Below, piece after piece: positions 50,397 to 58,534 of a DNA stretch of 64,000 bases. Both the position numbers and the translations under genes were made by a program. A model generated the notes under the pieces. That model worked only from the letters and a program-made list of their open reading frames with translations, did no database searches and had not been told where the DNA came from. The DNA comes from Dyella sedimenti (lineage in GTDB: Bacteria > Pseudomonadota > Gammaproteobacteria > Xanthomonadales > Rhodanobacteraceae). How positions within the stretch are numbered: the first letter of the stretch is position 1; the number at the start of each line of letters is the position of its first letter. The stretch is from positions 144,860-208,859 of the forward strand of contig NZ_JAKWJO010000008.1 of the NCBI RefSeq assembly GCF_022760995.1, given 5' to 3'.

Positions 50397-52409
50397 TCAG
50401 GAGCCTTTGCGGCCGCCACTGCGCGGACGCGAGGCACTACGCTTGGACGTGCCGGATTCGACCGGCAGAGTGCCTTTGCAGTCGGGGTAGCGGCTGCATG
50501 ACCAGAACGGGCCGCTCTTGCCGGTGCGCTGGCGCGTGGGCGCACCGCACTGCGGGCAAGCCGGCCCTTGGGGAACCTTGATGGACAGGGACGTGTTGCC
50601 GTACTGCGCTATCAACTGTGAGATCCATGCAGCCTGCTTGCTGATGAATACGTCCAGCGTGAGCTGCCCAGCTTCGATCATGTCCAGCGCCTGTTCCCAG
50701 ACGGCGGTTGTCCCTGGGTCGGCAATCGCTGTGGGTACCGCGTCGATCAGGGTGAAGGCCGCATCCGAGGCACGGATGGCGCGGCCCTTCTTCACGAGGT
50801 AGCCCCGCGTCAGCAGGCCACTGATGATGTTGGCCCGCGTCGCTTCGGTTCCGATGCCGACCGTATCCTTGAGCTTCTGTTTCAGGCGCGGGTCCGAGAC
50901 CAGTTTGGCGACGCCCTTCATGGACTTGACCAACTCGCCTTGCGTATAGGGCCGAGGGGGCAGCGTCTTGAGCGCCTTCAGATCGACGTCGGCCACCTGA
51001 CATGCCAGCCCCTCGCGCAGCGCGGGCAGTACCTGGCTGCGCGCCGCAGGGGCGCCATCCTCCTCAATTTGCGGTTCGGCCAGCACCAGGCGCCAACCCT
51101 TGACGACGACCTGCTTGCCGGTGGCCGCCAGCGTCTGCTGGCCGCAGGAGAGGTTCGCCACGGTGCGGTCGAACTCGTGGTGAGGAAGGAATTGCGCCAG
51201 GTAGTGCGCCCGGATCAGCCGATACACTGCCAGTTCCTTCTCACTCATGGTCGAGAGGTTCGCCGGTTCGAGCGTCGGGATGATGCCGTGGTGCGCGGAC
51301 ACCTTTGCGTCGTTCCAGGCGCGTGAGCGTTGAGTGCGGTCGAGCTGGTCCATGATCGGTCGCAGCGACGGATCGGTCTTGACCAGGCTGTCGAGAACCG
51401 TTGGCACCTCGGCGAACATGCTTTCGGGCAGGTATCCCGAATCGGAGCGCGGGTACGTCGTGGCCTTGTGCGTCTCGTACAGGGCCTGAGCAATGTCCAA
51501 GGTCTCCTGCACATCCAGCCCAAGCTGCTTGGAACACACCTCCTGCAAGGTCCCCAGGTCGAACGGCAGCGGCGGGCCTTCCCGCACGCGCTCAGTTTCG
51601 ACCGACACCACCTGGGCGCTGTCCGCGACGCGGATCTGCTGCGCGGCGTGCTGCGCGATGGGCTGCTGCAGGCAGCGGCCGGCGTCGTCGGTGCATGCTT
51701 TCGGGGGAACCCATTGCGCGGTGAAAGTCTGGCCACCAGCGGACAGGGACACGTCGATGGCCCAGTACGGCACGGACACGAAGGCGGCGATCTCGCGGTC
51801 GCGGTCCACGACCAGTTTGAGCGTGGGGGTCTGGACGCGGCCGACCGACAGCACGCCGTCATAGCCGGCCTGTCGTCCCAGCACCGTGAACAAGCGGCTG
51901 AGGTTCATGCCGACGAGCCAGTCCGCCCGAGAGCGCGCCAGTGCCGAGTAGTACATCGGCAGGGTCTCGGCCGACGGCCGGAGCTTGCCGAGCGCGGCGC
52001 GGATGGACGCATCGTTGAGCGCCGACAGCCACAGCCGTTCGATGGGACCGCGGTAGCCGCACAGATCGATGATCTCGCGGGCGATCAACTCGCCTTCGCG
52101 GTCGGCATCAGTGGCGATGACAAGCTGGGTCGCCTTCGCCAGAAGCGCCTTGACGACCTTGAACTGCGTGGCGGTTTTCGGTTTGACCTCGACCCGCCAG
52201 TGCTGAGGAATGATGGGCAACTGCTCCAGCGACCAGCGCTTGAGCGCCGCGTCATAGACCTCGGGGGCTGCCGCTTCGACGAGATGGCCGATGCACCAGG
52301 TGACGGTGACGCCGGAACCGTTGAGGCAGCCTTCACCGCGCTGCGTGGCACCGAGAATCCGGCCAATGTCTTTGCCCTGGGAGGGCTTCTCGCACAAGAA
52401 CAGCCGCAT
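50397..52409 (-). CDS. topB: DNA topoisomerase III (type IA)
   Basis: 670 residues from ATG 52409 (MRLFLCEKPSQGKDIGRILG). Toprim domain at the N-terminus with TDADREGELIAREII, active-site Tyr in TTYPRSDSGYL near residue 323, and a C-terminal CPQCGAP...CSRYPDCKG zinc finger with a basic tail. ICE-borne TopB resolves intertwined DNA during transfer or replication. Preceded by a box like those of the transfer operons and by a 39-bp palindrome between it and ssb. Confidence 0.95.
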   Translation of the reverse strand: MRLFLCEKPSQGKDIGRILGATQRGEGCLNGSGVTVTWCIGHLVEAAAPEVYDAALKRWSLEQLPIIPQHWRVEVKPKTATQFKVVKALLAKATQLVIATDADREGELIAREIIDLCGYRGPIERLWLSALNDASIRAALGKLRPSAETLPMYYSALARSRADWLVGMNLSRLFTVLGRQAGYDGVLSVGRVQTPTLKLVVDRDREIAAFVSVPYWAIDVSLSAGGQTFTAQWVPPKACTDDAGRCLQQPIAQHAAQQIRVADSAQVVSVETERVREGPPLPFDLGTLQEVCSKQLGLDVQETLDIAQALYETHKATTYPRSDSGYLPESMFAEVPTVLDSLVKTDPSLRPIMDQLDRTQRSRAWNDAKVSAHHGIIPTLEPANLSTMSEKELAVYRLIRAHYLAQFLPHHEFDRTVANLSCGQQTLAATGKQVVVKGWRLVLAEPQIEEDGAPAARSQVLPALREGLACQVADVDLKALKTLPPRPYTQGELVKSMKGVAKLVSDPRLKQKLKDTVGIGTEATRANIISGLLTRGYLVKKGRAIRASDAAFTLIDAVPTAIADPGTTAVWEQALDMIEAGQLTLDVFISKQAAWISQLIAQYGNTSLSIKVPQGPACPQCGAPTRQRTGKSGPFWSCSRYPDCKGTLPVESGTSKRSASRPRSGGRKGS

Positions 52410-52482
52410 GTCCGTCCATCCCGATTCCCGTTGTTCATGGAGTTGCTGGAATCGAGGATGCCGAGCGCCGCCTGGGGCAGCA

Positions 52483-52520
52483 GCAAACAAGCCGCATGCG
52501 GCGGCGACCGCTTTCACGGG
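52483..52520 (-). promoter_or_regulatory. Bipartite core-promoter box, topB
   Basis: Minus-strand GTGAAAGCGGTCGC (52504-52517) followed by TTGTTTGCTGCTGC (about 52477-52490), half starts 21 bp apart. The stretch TTGTTTGCTGCTGC is also found in the PilL box. 73 nt from the topB start. Confidence 0.58.
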
Positions 52521-52607
52521 ATGGAATCGCTTGTACGGGAGGCGCGCGTGGCCGCAGGTGTGCGGATCGGGAGCTGCGATTTGCGGGAGCGCGTGGAAGT
52601 CAGTGGA

Positions 52608-52646
52608 CGCTGGTGGAGCTATCCCCTGGGGATAGCTCCACCAGCG
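52608..52646. repeat. 39-bp perfect palindrome R1 (topB-ssb gap)
   Basis: Arms of 19 bp around a single central T at 52627. The core GAGCTATCCCC-T-GGGGATAGCTC is shared with R2 (54623-54645) and, with changes, R3 (54755-54777). It lies in the 279-bp gap between ssb and topB. Confidence 0.9.
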
Positions 52647-52688
52647 CATGGAGGGCGGCGAAGACGTGCCACCGCCCTCCAAGCTGGT

Positions 52689-53129
52689 TCACTTCCTGCG
52701 TTTGGATTCTTTCGGCGCAGCCGGTTCCTGCGCGGCCTGGGGCTTGGGCTCTGCCTCCTGCGGCTTTGGGCTGAGGGTCACGGATTCGATGCGGAACGGC
52801 AGGATGCCGACGCTGCGCGCATTGATCTGCCAGGTCTCGCGCGGCTGATCCTCGTTGTCCGTCCAGGGTTCGCGCTCCATGCGGCCGACGACCAGCACGC
52901 GCATGCCTTTCTGGTACAGGTCCTTCCAGTGCTCGGCGTCGCGGTGCCAGATTTCCACCGGCGCCCAGAAGCCGCCCCGATCCTCAAAGGTGCCATCCTT
53001 CTTGGGTACGGGGTTATCGAAATAGACGTTCAGGCGCAGCAGGCGGCTGGGTTCGTCGTTGCCGTTGGGGAATTCGCGGTACTCCGGTGGCGAGCCGATG
53101 TTGCCTTCGCCGGAAAAATGCGTGCTCAT
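52689..53129 (-). CDS. ssb: Single-stranded DNA-binding protein (ICE type)
   Basis: 146 residues from ATG 53129, with GGAGAT upstream; the open frame beyond has no similarity. OB-fold segments RLNVYFDNPVPKKDG, GGFWAPVEIWHRDAEHW and RVLVVGRMEREPW, followed by a Pro/Ala/Glu tail ending in KESKRRK instead of the acidic DDDIPF-type tip of chromosomal SSB. This differs from housekeeping SSB and fits the ICE SSB group. It is part of the replication gene series. Confidence 0.87.
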   Translation of the reverse strand: MSTHFSGEGNIGSPPEYREFPNGNDEPSRLLRLNVYFDNPVPKKDGTFEDRGGFWAPVEIWHRDAEHWKDLYQKGMRVLVVGRMEREPWTDNEDQPRETWQINARSVGILPFRIESVTLSPKPQEAEPKPQAAQEPAAPKESKRRK

Positions 53130-53200
53130 GGTGTGATCTCCGTGGTGGTCGAATACCCGTGCCTCGTCGGCGTCGGGAGCGTGCTGGATGCCCGGCGCAA

Positions 53201-53728
53201 TCATCGATCGCGCATTGGGGCGGGAATGGGCGTGAGTCGGCGCAGGTAGGCGTCGTCCGCCTGGGCCGCCTTGCTGGCGCATTCCTGCGCCTGCCTGCCC
53301 AAGGTGTGCAGCAGGCTGATCTGCATGTTCAACGTGATGCGCTGCAGCTCGATCGCGTGCAGGTCGGCCAGCAGGTTGACGGGCGTGCTGGTGCTGGCGA
53401 TCAGCTCCCGCCACAGCGCCACGCCCATGGCCGACCTGTCGTGCCTGCGCCAGCGCAAGAAGACGGTTCCTGCGCCGGTTGTCTGTTGGGCCAGTTCGAT
53501 GGACAGCAGGTGGAAGGGGTGCCCGCATGCCTGCTCCAGCACCTGTCGCTGTGCCAGGGCAATCAACTCGTCGCGCATGGCGAAGCACTGGCTGGCCCAG
53601 GCCTCGAAGTCCCCTTTACCCTTAAAAGGCTTTAAAAGGCCTTTTAGAGAGGCTGCGTGTTCCAGCCGCATGAAGGCACCCTGTTGCAGGCCTCGGAAGT
53701 AGCGGGTCGGTTGGTTCGGATCGCTCAT
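53201..53728 (-). CDS. DUF3158 family ICE protein
   Basis: 175 residues; helical (MRLEHAASLKGLLKPFKGKG, LRWRRHDRSAMGVALWRELI, HTLGRQAQECASKAAQADDA). DUF3158 members occur next to TIGR03761 and ssb in these ICEs; the function is unknown. Its start overlaps the TIGR03761 stop by 4 bp. The coding DNA contains an A/T-rich AAAAGGC cluster near 53614-53635. Confidence 0.82.
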   Translation of the reverse strand: MSDPNQPTRYFRGLQQGAFMRLEHAASLKGLLKPFKGKGDFEAWASQCFAMRDELIALAQRQVLEQACGHPFHLLSIELAQQTTGAGTVFLRWRRHDRSAMGVALWRELIASTSTPVNLLADLHAIELQRITLNMQISLLHTLGRQAQECASKAAQADDAYLRRLTPIPAPMRDR

Positions 53729-54504
53729 GCCGGCTCGTCCTCGTCGGCTGCGGTTTCGGGCGGCTCTGCGGTGGTGGCTTCATCTCCGGGCGGAGGTGCT
53801 TCGGCAGGACCGTCGCTGCGCTGCTGCAGGCCACGGCGCACGATGGGCGGCGCAAACTTCGAGCGGCGAGTGCCTTCCAGCACGTCCTGCGGCAGTTCGC
53901 CGTACTTCTCCAGCGCGGCCCGCGCTGCGGCATTCTTCGACGCGAAATCATCGCGTGTGCAGCCCGAATAGCGGTACTGCTGGGCCAGCGAGAACAGGCT
54001 GCGCAGTGAATGTGCGCCCTCGTTGAGCCAGCGTTCCAAGGTGCTGCGGTCAATGAGCGCGGTGTGATGGGCGAGGATCAGCTTGCGGGCGATGTCGTCG
54101 TAGTCGGCCAGAAGATAGACCGCGGCAAAGCCGAGCTGCGCGTTGACGAAGAGCGGCAGCTTGACCGGCTGCACGTTGAGGTTTTCGCCCAGGCTAAGCG
54201 CTGGCGGCACGCTCGCCAGCGCCTGGTCAACCTGCTCGCGCAGCGATTGCAGCGTGGCCTTGGTGTGGTCGAGCTTTTCCTCAATGCGCAGCATCCAGAA
54301 GTCGCTGTATGGGTCGTCCTGCTCCGAGCCCCGCCGCATCTTGTTCATCTGGGCGATGTAGCCGTTCAGGCCGACGATGCCCGGTCGCCCCTCGGTGGCG
54401 GCGCGGCCGTGCCAGATGCGGGAAGCGTGGTGGGTGTGCAGGGTCAGCGACATCGCACTGCGCAGGGAGCCGAGATTCAGTTGCAGAGGTTCATTGGTTG
54501 CCAT
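53725..54504 (-). CDS. PFL_4669 family ICE protein (TIGR03761)
   Basis: 259 residues with the family start LNLGSLRSAMSLTLHTHHAS and GIVGLNGYIAQMNKMRRGSE. The middle is helical; the last 45 residues are Pro/Glu-rich and acidic. The function is unknown; always in the ssb-topB neighbourhood. Palindromes R2 and R3 lie in the 318-bp gap upstream. Confidence 0.85.
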   Translation of the reverse strand: MATNEPLQLNLGSLRSAMSLTLHTHHASRIWHGRAATEGRPGIVGLNGYIAQMNKMRRGSEQDDPYSDFWMLRIEEKLDHTKATLQSLREQVDQALASVPPALSLGENLNVQPVKLPLFVNAQLGFAAVYLLADYDDIARKLILAHHTALIDRSTLERWLNEGAHSLRSLFSLAQQYRYSGCTRDDFASKNAAARAALEKYGELPQDVLEGTRRSKFAPPIVRRGLQQRSDGPAEAPPPGDEATTAEPPETAADEDEPA

Positions 54505-54622
54505 GGTGTCCGCTCGTTGTTGGAAAAGGAGCGGCCAGCTTCGGCAGGAAGCGGAAGGCAGTCAGTCAAGAATCCGAATCCCGGCCGGCCCCGGTTTAGG
54601 GCGTGGCGGTTGCATGCGGCAT

Positions 54623-54645
54623 GAGCTATCCCCTGGGGATAGCTC
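54623..54645. repeat. 23-bp palindrome R2
   Basis: Arms of 11 bp around T 54634 with the same core as R1; CAT/ATG outside pair again after one bulged C. 119 bp upstream of the TIGR03761 start. Confidence 0.9.
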
Positions 54646-54754
54646 CATGGAGCGCCAACGAACGCTGCACGCCGGGATCAGGGGGGACAACACCGATGCT
54701 GCGGCAGAGGGTCGATCCCAGGCCTGCGACAGCCTGGCGTTGTGCCCAGCAGCG

Positions 54755-54777
54755 GAACTATCCCCAGGGGATAGCTC
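54755..54777. repeat. Imperfect palindrome R3, inverted orientation
   Basis: Core with A at the centre (54766) and one A:C mismatch, so it is R1/R2 read from the other strand. Its flank shares the GATAGCTC, GCG and CATGGA words with R1. 45 bp behind the STY4528 stop. Confidence 0.85.
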
Positions 54778-54822
54778 TACTGGCGGCCATGGACATCTAC
54801 TTTCACCGCCTTGCATGACGAC

Positions 54823-56055
54823 TCACTTGCTGGCGAGCAGATTGCGTAGCCGCTCGATGTGCTGCTTGGCGACTTCCGGCGGCACTGGCTTACCCTGCGG
54901 CTGAGGTGGCGGTGCTGGTGGTGGCCGCTCGTTTGGCGGGACGGATGCCGATGGCGCGTCTTTCTTGGCCCAGGCATTGAACTCGCCATGGATGGCGCGC
55001 TGGATGATGCCGAACAGATACCCCGCAGGATTGCGGATGCCATGATTGCTGCATCGCGTGGCCCATTCGTCCAGCACGGCCTGTCTCAGCGCGGCATCGA
55101 CCTGCTGCAATGCCACCCTGGCACCTGTCTGCTGTTCTGCCTTCAGTTCCGTGAAGCGCTTGGGCCATTGCAGATCGCCCAGCGCGCGCGCCTGCGCGGT
55201 AGTACGTACTTCATTAATACGACTACTACGTACTGTACGGGCCTGCTTCGGATTCCGAAGATAGGCGTCTGGCGCAGGTTTCGCCTCTGCTTCGGATTCC
55301 GAAGACGGGTCATCCGCATTCCGAAGAAGGCTCGATGCTCCTTCTTCGGATTCGTGGGCGGCATCCTCCTGTGGATAACTCTCGGCGGCCGTGATGCCTT
55401 GGCTGGCGAGGCGTTCTGCCAGGACCTGCAGCCGCGACGGCAGTGTGCGCCCGGAGAGCAGCGGATCTTCCGCGATCTCCTTGAGGGTGTTCAGGCCGAC
55501 CATCTGGACGGCCTTGGCCGAATGGCCAAGGGACTGGCTGACCAGTGCCAGGTAGTCGGCGTCGAGCTGCATGGCCTCGAAGGGCGTCAGCGGTTCGTCG
55601 TGCAGAACATAGAGGTTGCCGAGGATGCGGCCGGTCTTGGGGTCACGCCGTCGCCGCACCAGGCTCAACCATCTGGTGAGGCGCAACAGCGTCAACGCTC
55701 GGGCCACGGTTTCATGCGAGGCCTGCCCGGCGCAGGGCATCGACGCCAGCCATGGTCGAAGCTGCTCATACGTCGGGAAGGCGGTCACGCCATCGTCGTT
55801 GAGCATCAGCCGGAACACCTGCCAGGCGTTGCGCTCCAGCGGCGTCAGGCGACGGTCGAGGAACAGCCGCCGCGGCACGGTCTCATGCCGGTTGCCGCTG
55901 AAGAGGAAGGCATCGCCGGACGTGGCGGGCGTCGGCGCAGGCATGGGTGCTGGCGCACTGGGGTTGGGCTTGGGCACGAGGTCTTTCAAGGCGGCGTCGA
56001 ACAGGTCAGCAAGTGCGACGGGGCCACGGCGTGGTGCGGTGTCGTCCACGGCCAT
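54823..56055 (-). CDS. STY4528 family ICE replication protein
   Basis: 410 residues. A winged-helix-like N-terminal part (NAWQVFRLMLNDDGVTAFPT, ALTLLRLTRWLSLVRRRRDP) is followed by a linker and a C-terminal region with NPAGYLFGIIQRAIHGEFNAW, the layout of plasmid-type initiator proteins. Members are annotated as pathogenicity-island replication proteins. In ICEclc a gene at this place has also been connected with the BisDC activator, so a regulatory role is a second possibility. The linker is encoded by repeat-rich DNA (55201-55360) that may be an origin. Confidence 0.8.
   Translation of the reverse strand: MAVDDTAPRRGPVALADLFDAALKDLVPKPNPSAPAPMPAPTPATSGDAFLFSGNRHETVPRRLFLDRRLTPLERNAWQVFRLMLNDDGVTAFPTYEQLRPWLASMPCAGQASHETVARALTLLRLTRWLSLVRRRRDPKTGRILGNLYVLHDEPLTPFEAMQLDADYLALVSQSLGHSAKAVQMVGLNTLKEIAEDPLLSGRTLPSRLQVLAERLASQGITAAESYPQEDAAHESEEGASSLLRNADDPSSESEAEAKPAPDAYLRNPKQARTVRSSRINEVRTTAQARALGDLQWPKRFTELKAEQQTGARVALQQVDAALRQAVLDEWATRCSNHGIRNPAGYLFGIIQRAIHGEFNAWAKKDAPSASVPPNERPPPAPPPQPQGKPVPPEVAKQHIERLRNLLASK
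55201..55360. repeat. Iteron-like repeats and AT-rich element inside the replication gene
   Basis: AGTACGTA (55201-55208) and TACGTACT (55227-55234) form an inverted repeat around ATTAAT. Next come two copies of the palindrome CTTCGGATTCCGAAG (55246-55260, 55290-55304) and two partial ones (ATTCCGAAGAAG near 55318, CTTCTTCGGATT near 55340). The local A+T content is clearly higher than in the flanks. Looks like a small origin. Confidence 0.6.
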
Positions 56056-56058
56056 GGC

Positions 56059-56619
56059 TCAACCCAATCCCTGATCGACCCAGCTTTTGATCGAGGCCCA
56101 GACCACCGACAGAGGCAGCGACATGCCTTCGGCCAAGTCCATGGTGGCGTCGAGGATGGAGGTTTCGTCTTCGAGATCGACATTCCTGCTGCCGGTCACG
56201 GCCTTCCATTGCCGCCACAGCTCCGTGTCCTGTTTCTCGTCCAGCACGGGGTGGCGGCCCTTGCGCTTCGGCAGGCCGAGGATTTCGCGGCGAAGCGCCA
56301 CCTCCTGGTGGGTCAGGCCATAGAACCGACTGACCATCTCGGTGCTCGCGCCCAGCCTGAGCATGCGATCGACCGTGGCGATTTCCTTCTCCACGTCCTG
56401 CGCCTGCTTGAGCAGTCGCCGGAGCACTTCGCGGTTGACCGTCACCGAGCACCAGGAGACGTTAGCGTTGGCCAGCACGCTGATGAGCGCGGGATGCTTG
56501 AGGGCGTCCAGTTCTTCCTCGCCAAACCCCATCAGTTTGCACCGGCGCAGTTGCCCATTGCGCAAGTCATAGAGGGCCTGGGCGATGACGGCCTGGTTGA
56601 GTGGGTGTGGTGCGGACAT
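56059..56619 (-). CDS. DUF2857 family ICE regulator (BisD-position)
   Basis: 186 residues. Segments: LNQAVIAQALYDLRNGQLRR at the start, a coiled-coil-like VLRRLLKQAQDVEKEIATVD and LGASTEMVSRFYGLTHQEVA, which has the look of an HTH. In ICEclc the DUF2857 protein after parB is reported as part of the BisDC activator of transfer genes, distantly related to FlhDC. It lies 3 bp before the STY4528 gene and 15 bp behind parB, so all are one unit. Confidence 0.8.
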   Translation of the reverse strand: MSAPHPLNQAVIAQALYDLRNGQLRRCKLMGFGEEELDALKHPALISVLANANVSWCSVTVNREVLRRLLKQAQDVEKEIATVDRMLRLGASTEMVSRFYGLTHQEVALRREILGLPKRKGRHPVLDEKQDTELWRQWKAVTGSRNVDLEDETSILDATMDLAEGMSLPLSVVWASIKSWVDQGLG

Positions 56620-56634
56620 GCTGGCCTCCCTCGC

Positions 56635-58293
56635 TCACATTCCAAGGTCCGCAGCGCCGGCTTCAAGGTCGAGCAGGCGCCGGGCCAGCCGCAGCAGCCG
56701 GAACAGCTTGACCAGCGAGGTGTCGCTCAATCGCTGGGTCGCATCACCCTGGCCGTGCAGCAGCGCCGGCAGGTCGATGACGATTTGCCCGTCGTGCAAG
56801 CCGACGTCGGCGGGACGCTGACCGGCCAGGCACGCCAACAACGCGAGGACGGCACGGCCCAGCGGCGCGGGGCTTTGGGTACGGGCCCGGCACGCGAAAC
56901 CGATACCCTCTGCACGATCATCAATGCACTCGTCCAGGTCTGCCTCGCCCGCGATTTCGCGGGCGAACTGTGCGATGTGGATGCGCAAGCGCTCGGCTGT
57001 GTCCAGGCCGGGATCGATGTACCAGACATCGGAGATCGGATAGAGCCCGCCAGCCTGTACGGGGATGGACTGCAAGACGCTCGCCGAGAAGTCGGGCGGC
57101 AGCGCATCACCCAACTGATCGGCGACCATGCGCTGAATGGACTGGAGCCGTTCGGTCGTCGGTGCCGGCGAGACGATGTGCTCGCGAAGCAGATCGCCAC
57201 CCGCCGCAGGGTTGGCTGGACTTGCCTGGCTGGCATCCGTGTCGCTCTCGCGCGTCGAGGGCGTTGCCGCAGGTCGGCCTGCAGGCGGCGCTGCGGATGC
57301 AGCCCCTGCGATGGGTGGCGCAGTGTTTGCAGGTGGGCGCGCGATGGTTCCCGGCTCCGGCAACGCAGGCGGCGTCGAGGGCGGCGTTGGGTCGCTGACC
57401 AATGCGCGCTGCCGGCTCTCGGATTCGGTCATGTCCAGAGCGAGCACGTCGTAATCGACACCCAGCATCTCGGCCATCTGGCCGATCAGCTCGTCCTGTA
57501 CACGCTGCGCGGAGAACTCGTCGGCCTGGACGTCGAATTGCGACAGCACTTCCTGGAAAAATTCGTCGAAGTCCTGAACCAGTGGGTGGCCCTTGGCGTA
57601 GCGCTCCCACGCGAGCATGCAGGCTTTGCGCATGACCGACAGGCGTTCGACCTGATGGCGACCGAGACCGCCATAGAGCACGGTCGGGATCGCGGGCAGG
57701 AGATACTGCACCGCGTCGTTCATGCGGCTGATGTGCGACTGTTGTACCGGGAAGCCATCGGCGGCGAGGCGGCGGGCCAGCTCGGACTGGCTCAAGGCAG
57801 TGCCGCCTTCTTGCTCGTAGAACTCGCGCGCCTTCTCGACGCCGAGGGCGCGCTCGATGAACGTGAGGCCCCCGCGCAATTCGTTCTCGGCCAGGTGGCC
57901 GGTCAGCATGACGACTTCGCCGCGGCTGGGCCACGGCCGGAACAGGCACGATACACGGAAAAACCGCTCGTCCTTGGTCTCTGACCATAGTTCGCGCAGG
58001 ATCGCCAGCCGCGTATTTCCGCCGTTGCGGATGATGTAGTGGTCCTCACCTGGTCGGCGAGTGATGGCCGGCGCCGCGTCCAGACCGCGCTCGCGGATGG
58101 ACGCCTTGATTTCCTCGTAGGCCGGGTTGCGTTTTTTCCTGGGATCGTGGTCGTAGGGGCGCAACTGATCTAGGGTCACGACCATGGGTGTGTCGGCGAT
58201 CGGGTCGCTCAAGGTCGAGGTTGACGGGCCGCTACGCTCGAACCCGGCCGCGAGTAGCTTGCCGGCCATCTGCTGGGAGGTGATCTCAGCCAT
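56635..58293 (-). CDS. parB: ParB family partition protein
   Basis: 552 residues from ATG 58293. The N-terminal ParB/Srx domain has VTLDQLRPYDHDPRKKRNP, RPGEDHYIIRNGGNTRLAIL and LAENELRGGLTFIERALGVE, and an HTH follows (LSQSELARRLAADGFPVQQS). A long Ala/Pro/Thr linker (~300-370) leads to a C-terminal region typical of the long ICE ParB. It could act in partition and also as regulator. It overlaps shi by 8 bp. Confidence 0.9.
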   Translation of the reverse strand: MAEITSQQMAGKLLAAGFERSGPSTSTLSDPIADTPMVVTLDQLRPYDHDPRKKRNPAYEEIKASIRERGLDAAPAITRRPGEDHYIIRNGGNTRLAILRELWSETKDERFFRVSCLFRPWPSRGEVVMLTGHLAENELRGGLTFIERALGVEKAREFYEQEGGTALSQSELARRLAADGFPVQQSHISRMNDAVQYLLPAIPTVLYGGLGRHQVERLSVMRKACMLAWERYAKGHPLVQDFDEFFQEVLSQFDVQADEFSAQRVQDELIGQMAEMLGVDYDVLALDMTESESRQRALVSDPTPPSTPPALPEPGTIARPPANTAPPIAGAASAAPPAGRPAATPSTRESDTDASQASPANPAAGGDLLREHIVSPAPTTERLQSIQRMVADQLGDALPPDFSASVLQSIPVQAGGLYPISDVWYIDPGLDTAERLRIHIAQFAREIAGEADLDECIDDRAEGIGFACRARTQSPAPLGRAVLALLACLAGQRPADVGLHDGQIVIDLPALLHGQGDATQRLSDTSLVKLFRLLRLARRLLDLEAGAADLGM

Positions 58294-58534
58294 GGCCGCC
58301 TCCCTGCGCTTGGTATCGGGCCTCGCGCTCGGCGCGGCGGATTTGCGCACGGGCATTCAGGGTCGCCCGGTGGTCGCTGGCCGTCGAGCTGGTGTAGATC
58401 GCGGCGCAGCCAGGCTTGGTGAACTTGAGGTGGCCGCCAGGCGTGCGTTTGACGTGCCAACCTTCGCCAACCGCGAACTCGATCAGGGCGCGAAGCCGCT
58501 TGTGGCCACGGGCAAGCTCATGTGCGTTCGCCAT
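58286..58534 (-). CDS. Shi-position small protein, HicA-like fold
   Basis: 82 residues from ATG 58534. The pattern KRLRALIEFAVGEGWHVKRT then GGHLKFTKPG recalls HicA toxins (dsRBD-like fold with a conserved His in GGHLKF). In ICEclc the small gene between parA and parB, shi, slows growth of transfer-competent cells. It overlaps parA by 17 bp and parB by 8 bp, so its level is tied to the partition genes. No HicB-like antitoxin gene is next to it. Confidence 0.7.
   Translation of the reverse strand: MANAHELARGHKRLRALIEFAVGEGWHVKRTPGGHLKFTKPGCAAIYTSSTASDHRATLNARAQIRRAEREARYQAQGGGHG

Noticed and set aside
52608..52646. R1 palindrome as an ordinary intrinsic terminator of ssb
   Set aside because: The arms are perfect with a single-base centre, no T-run follows on either strand, and the core recurs at two other gaps in both orientations.
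54859..57984. Open plus-strand frame of 1041 codons
   Set aside because: It is antisense to parB, the DUF2857 gene and the STY4528 gene, all with clear motifs; its translation shows only GC-rich shadow composition.
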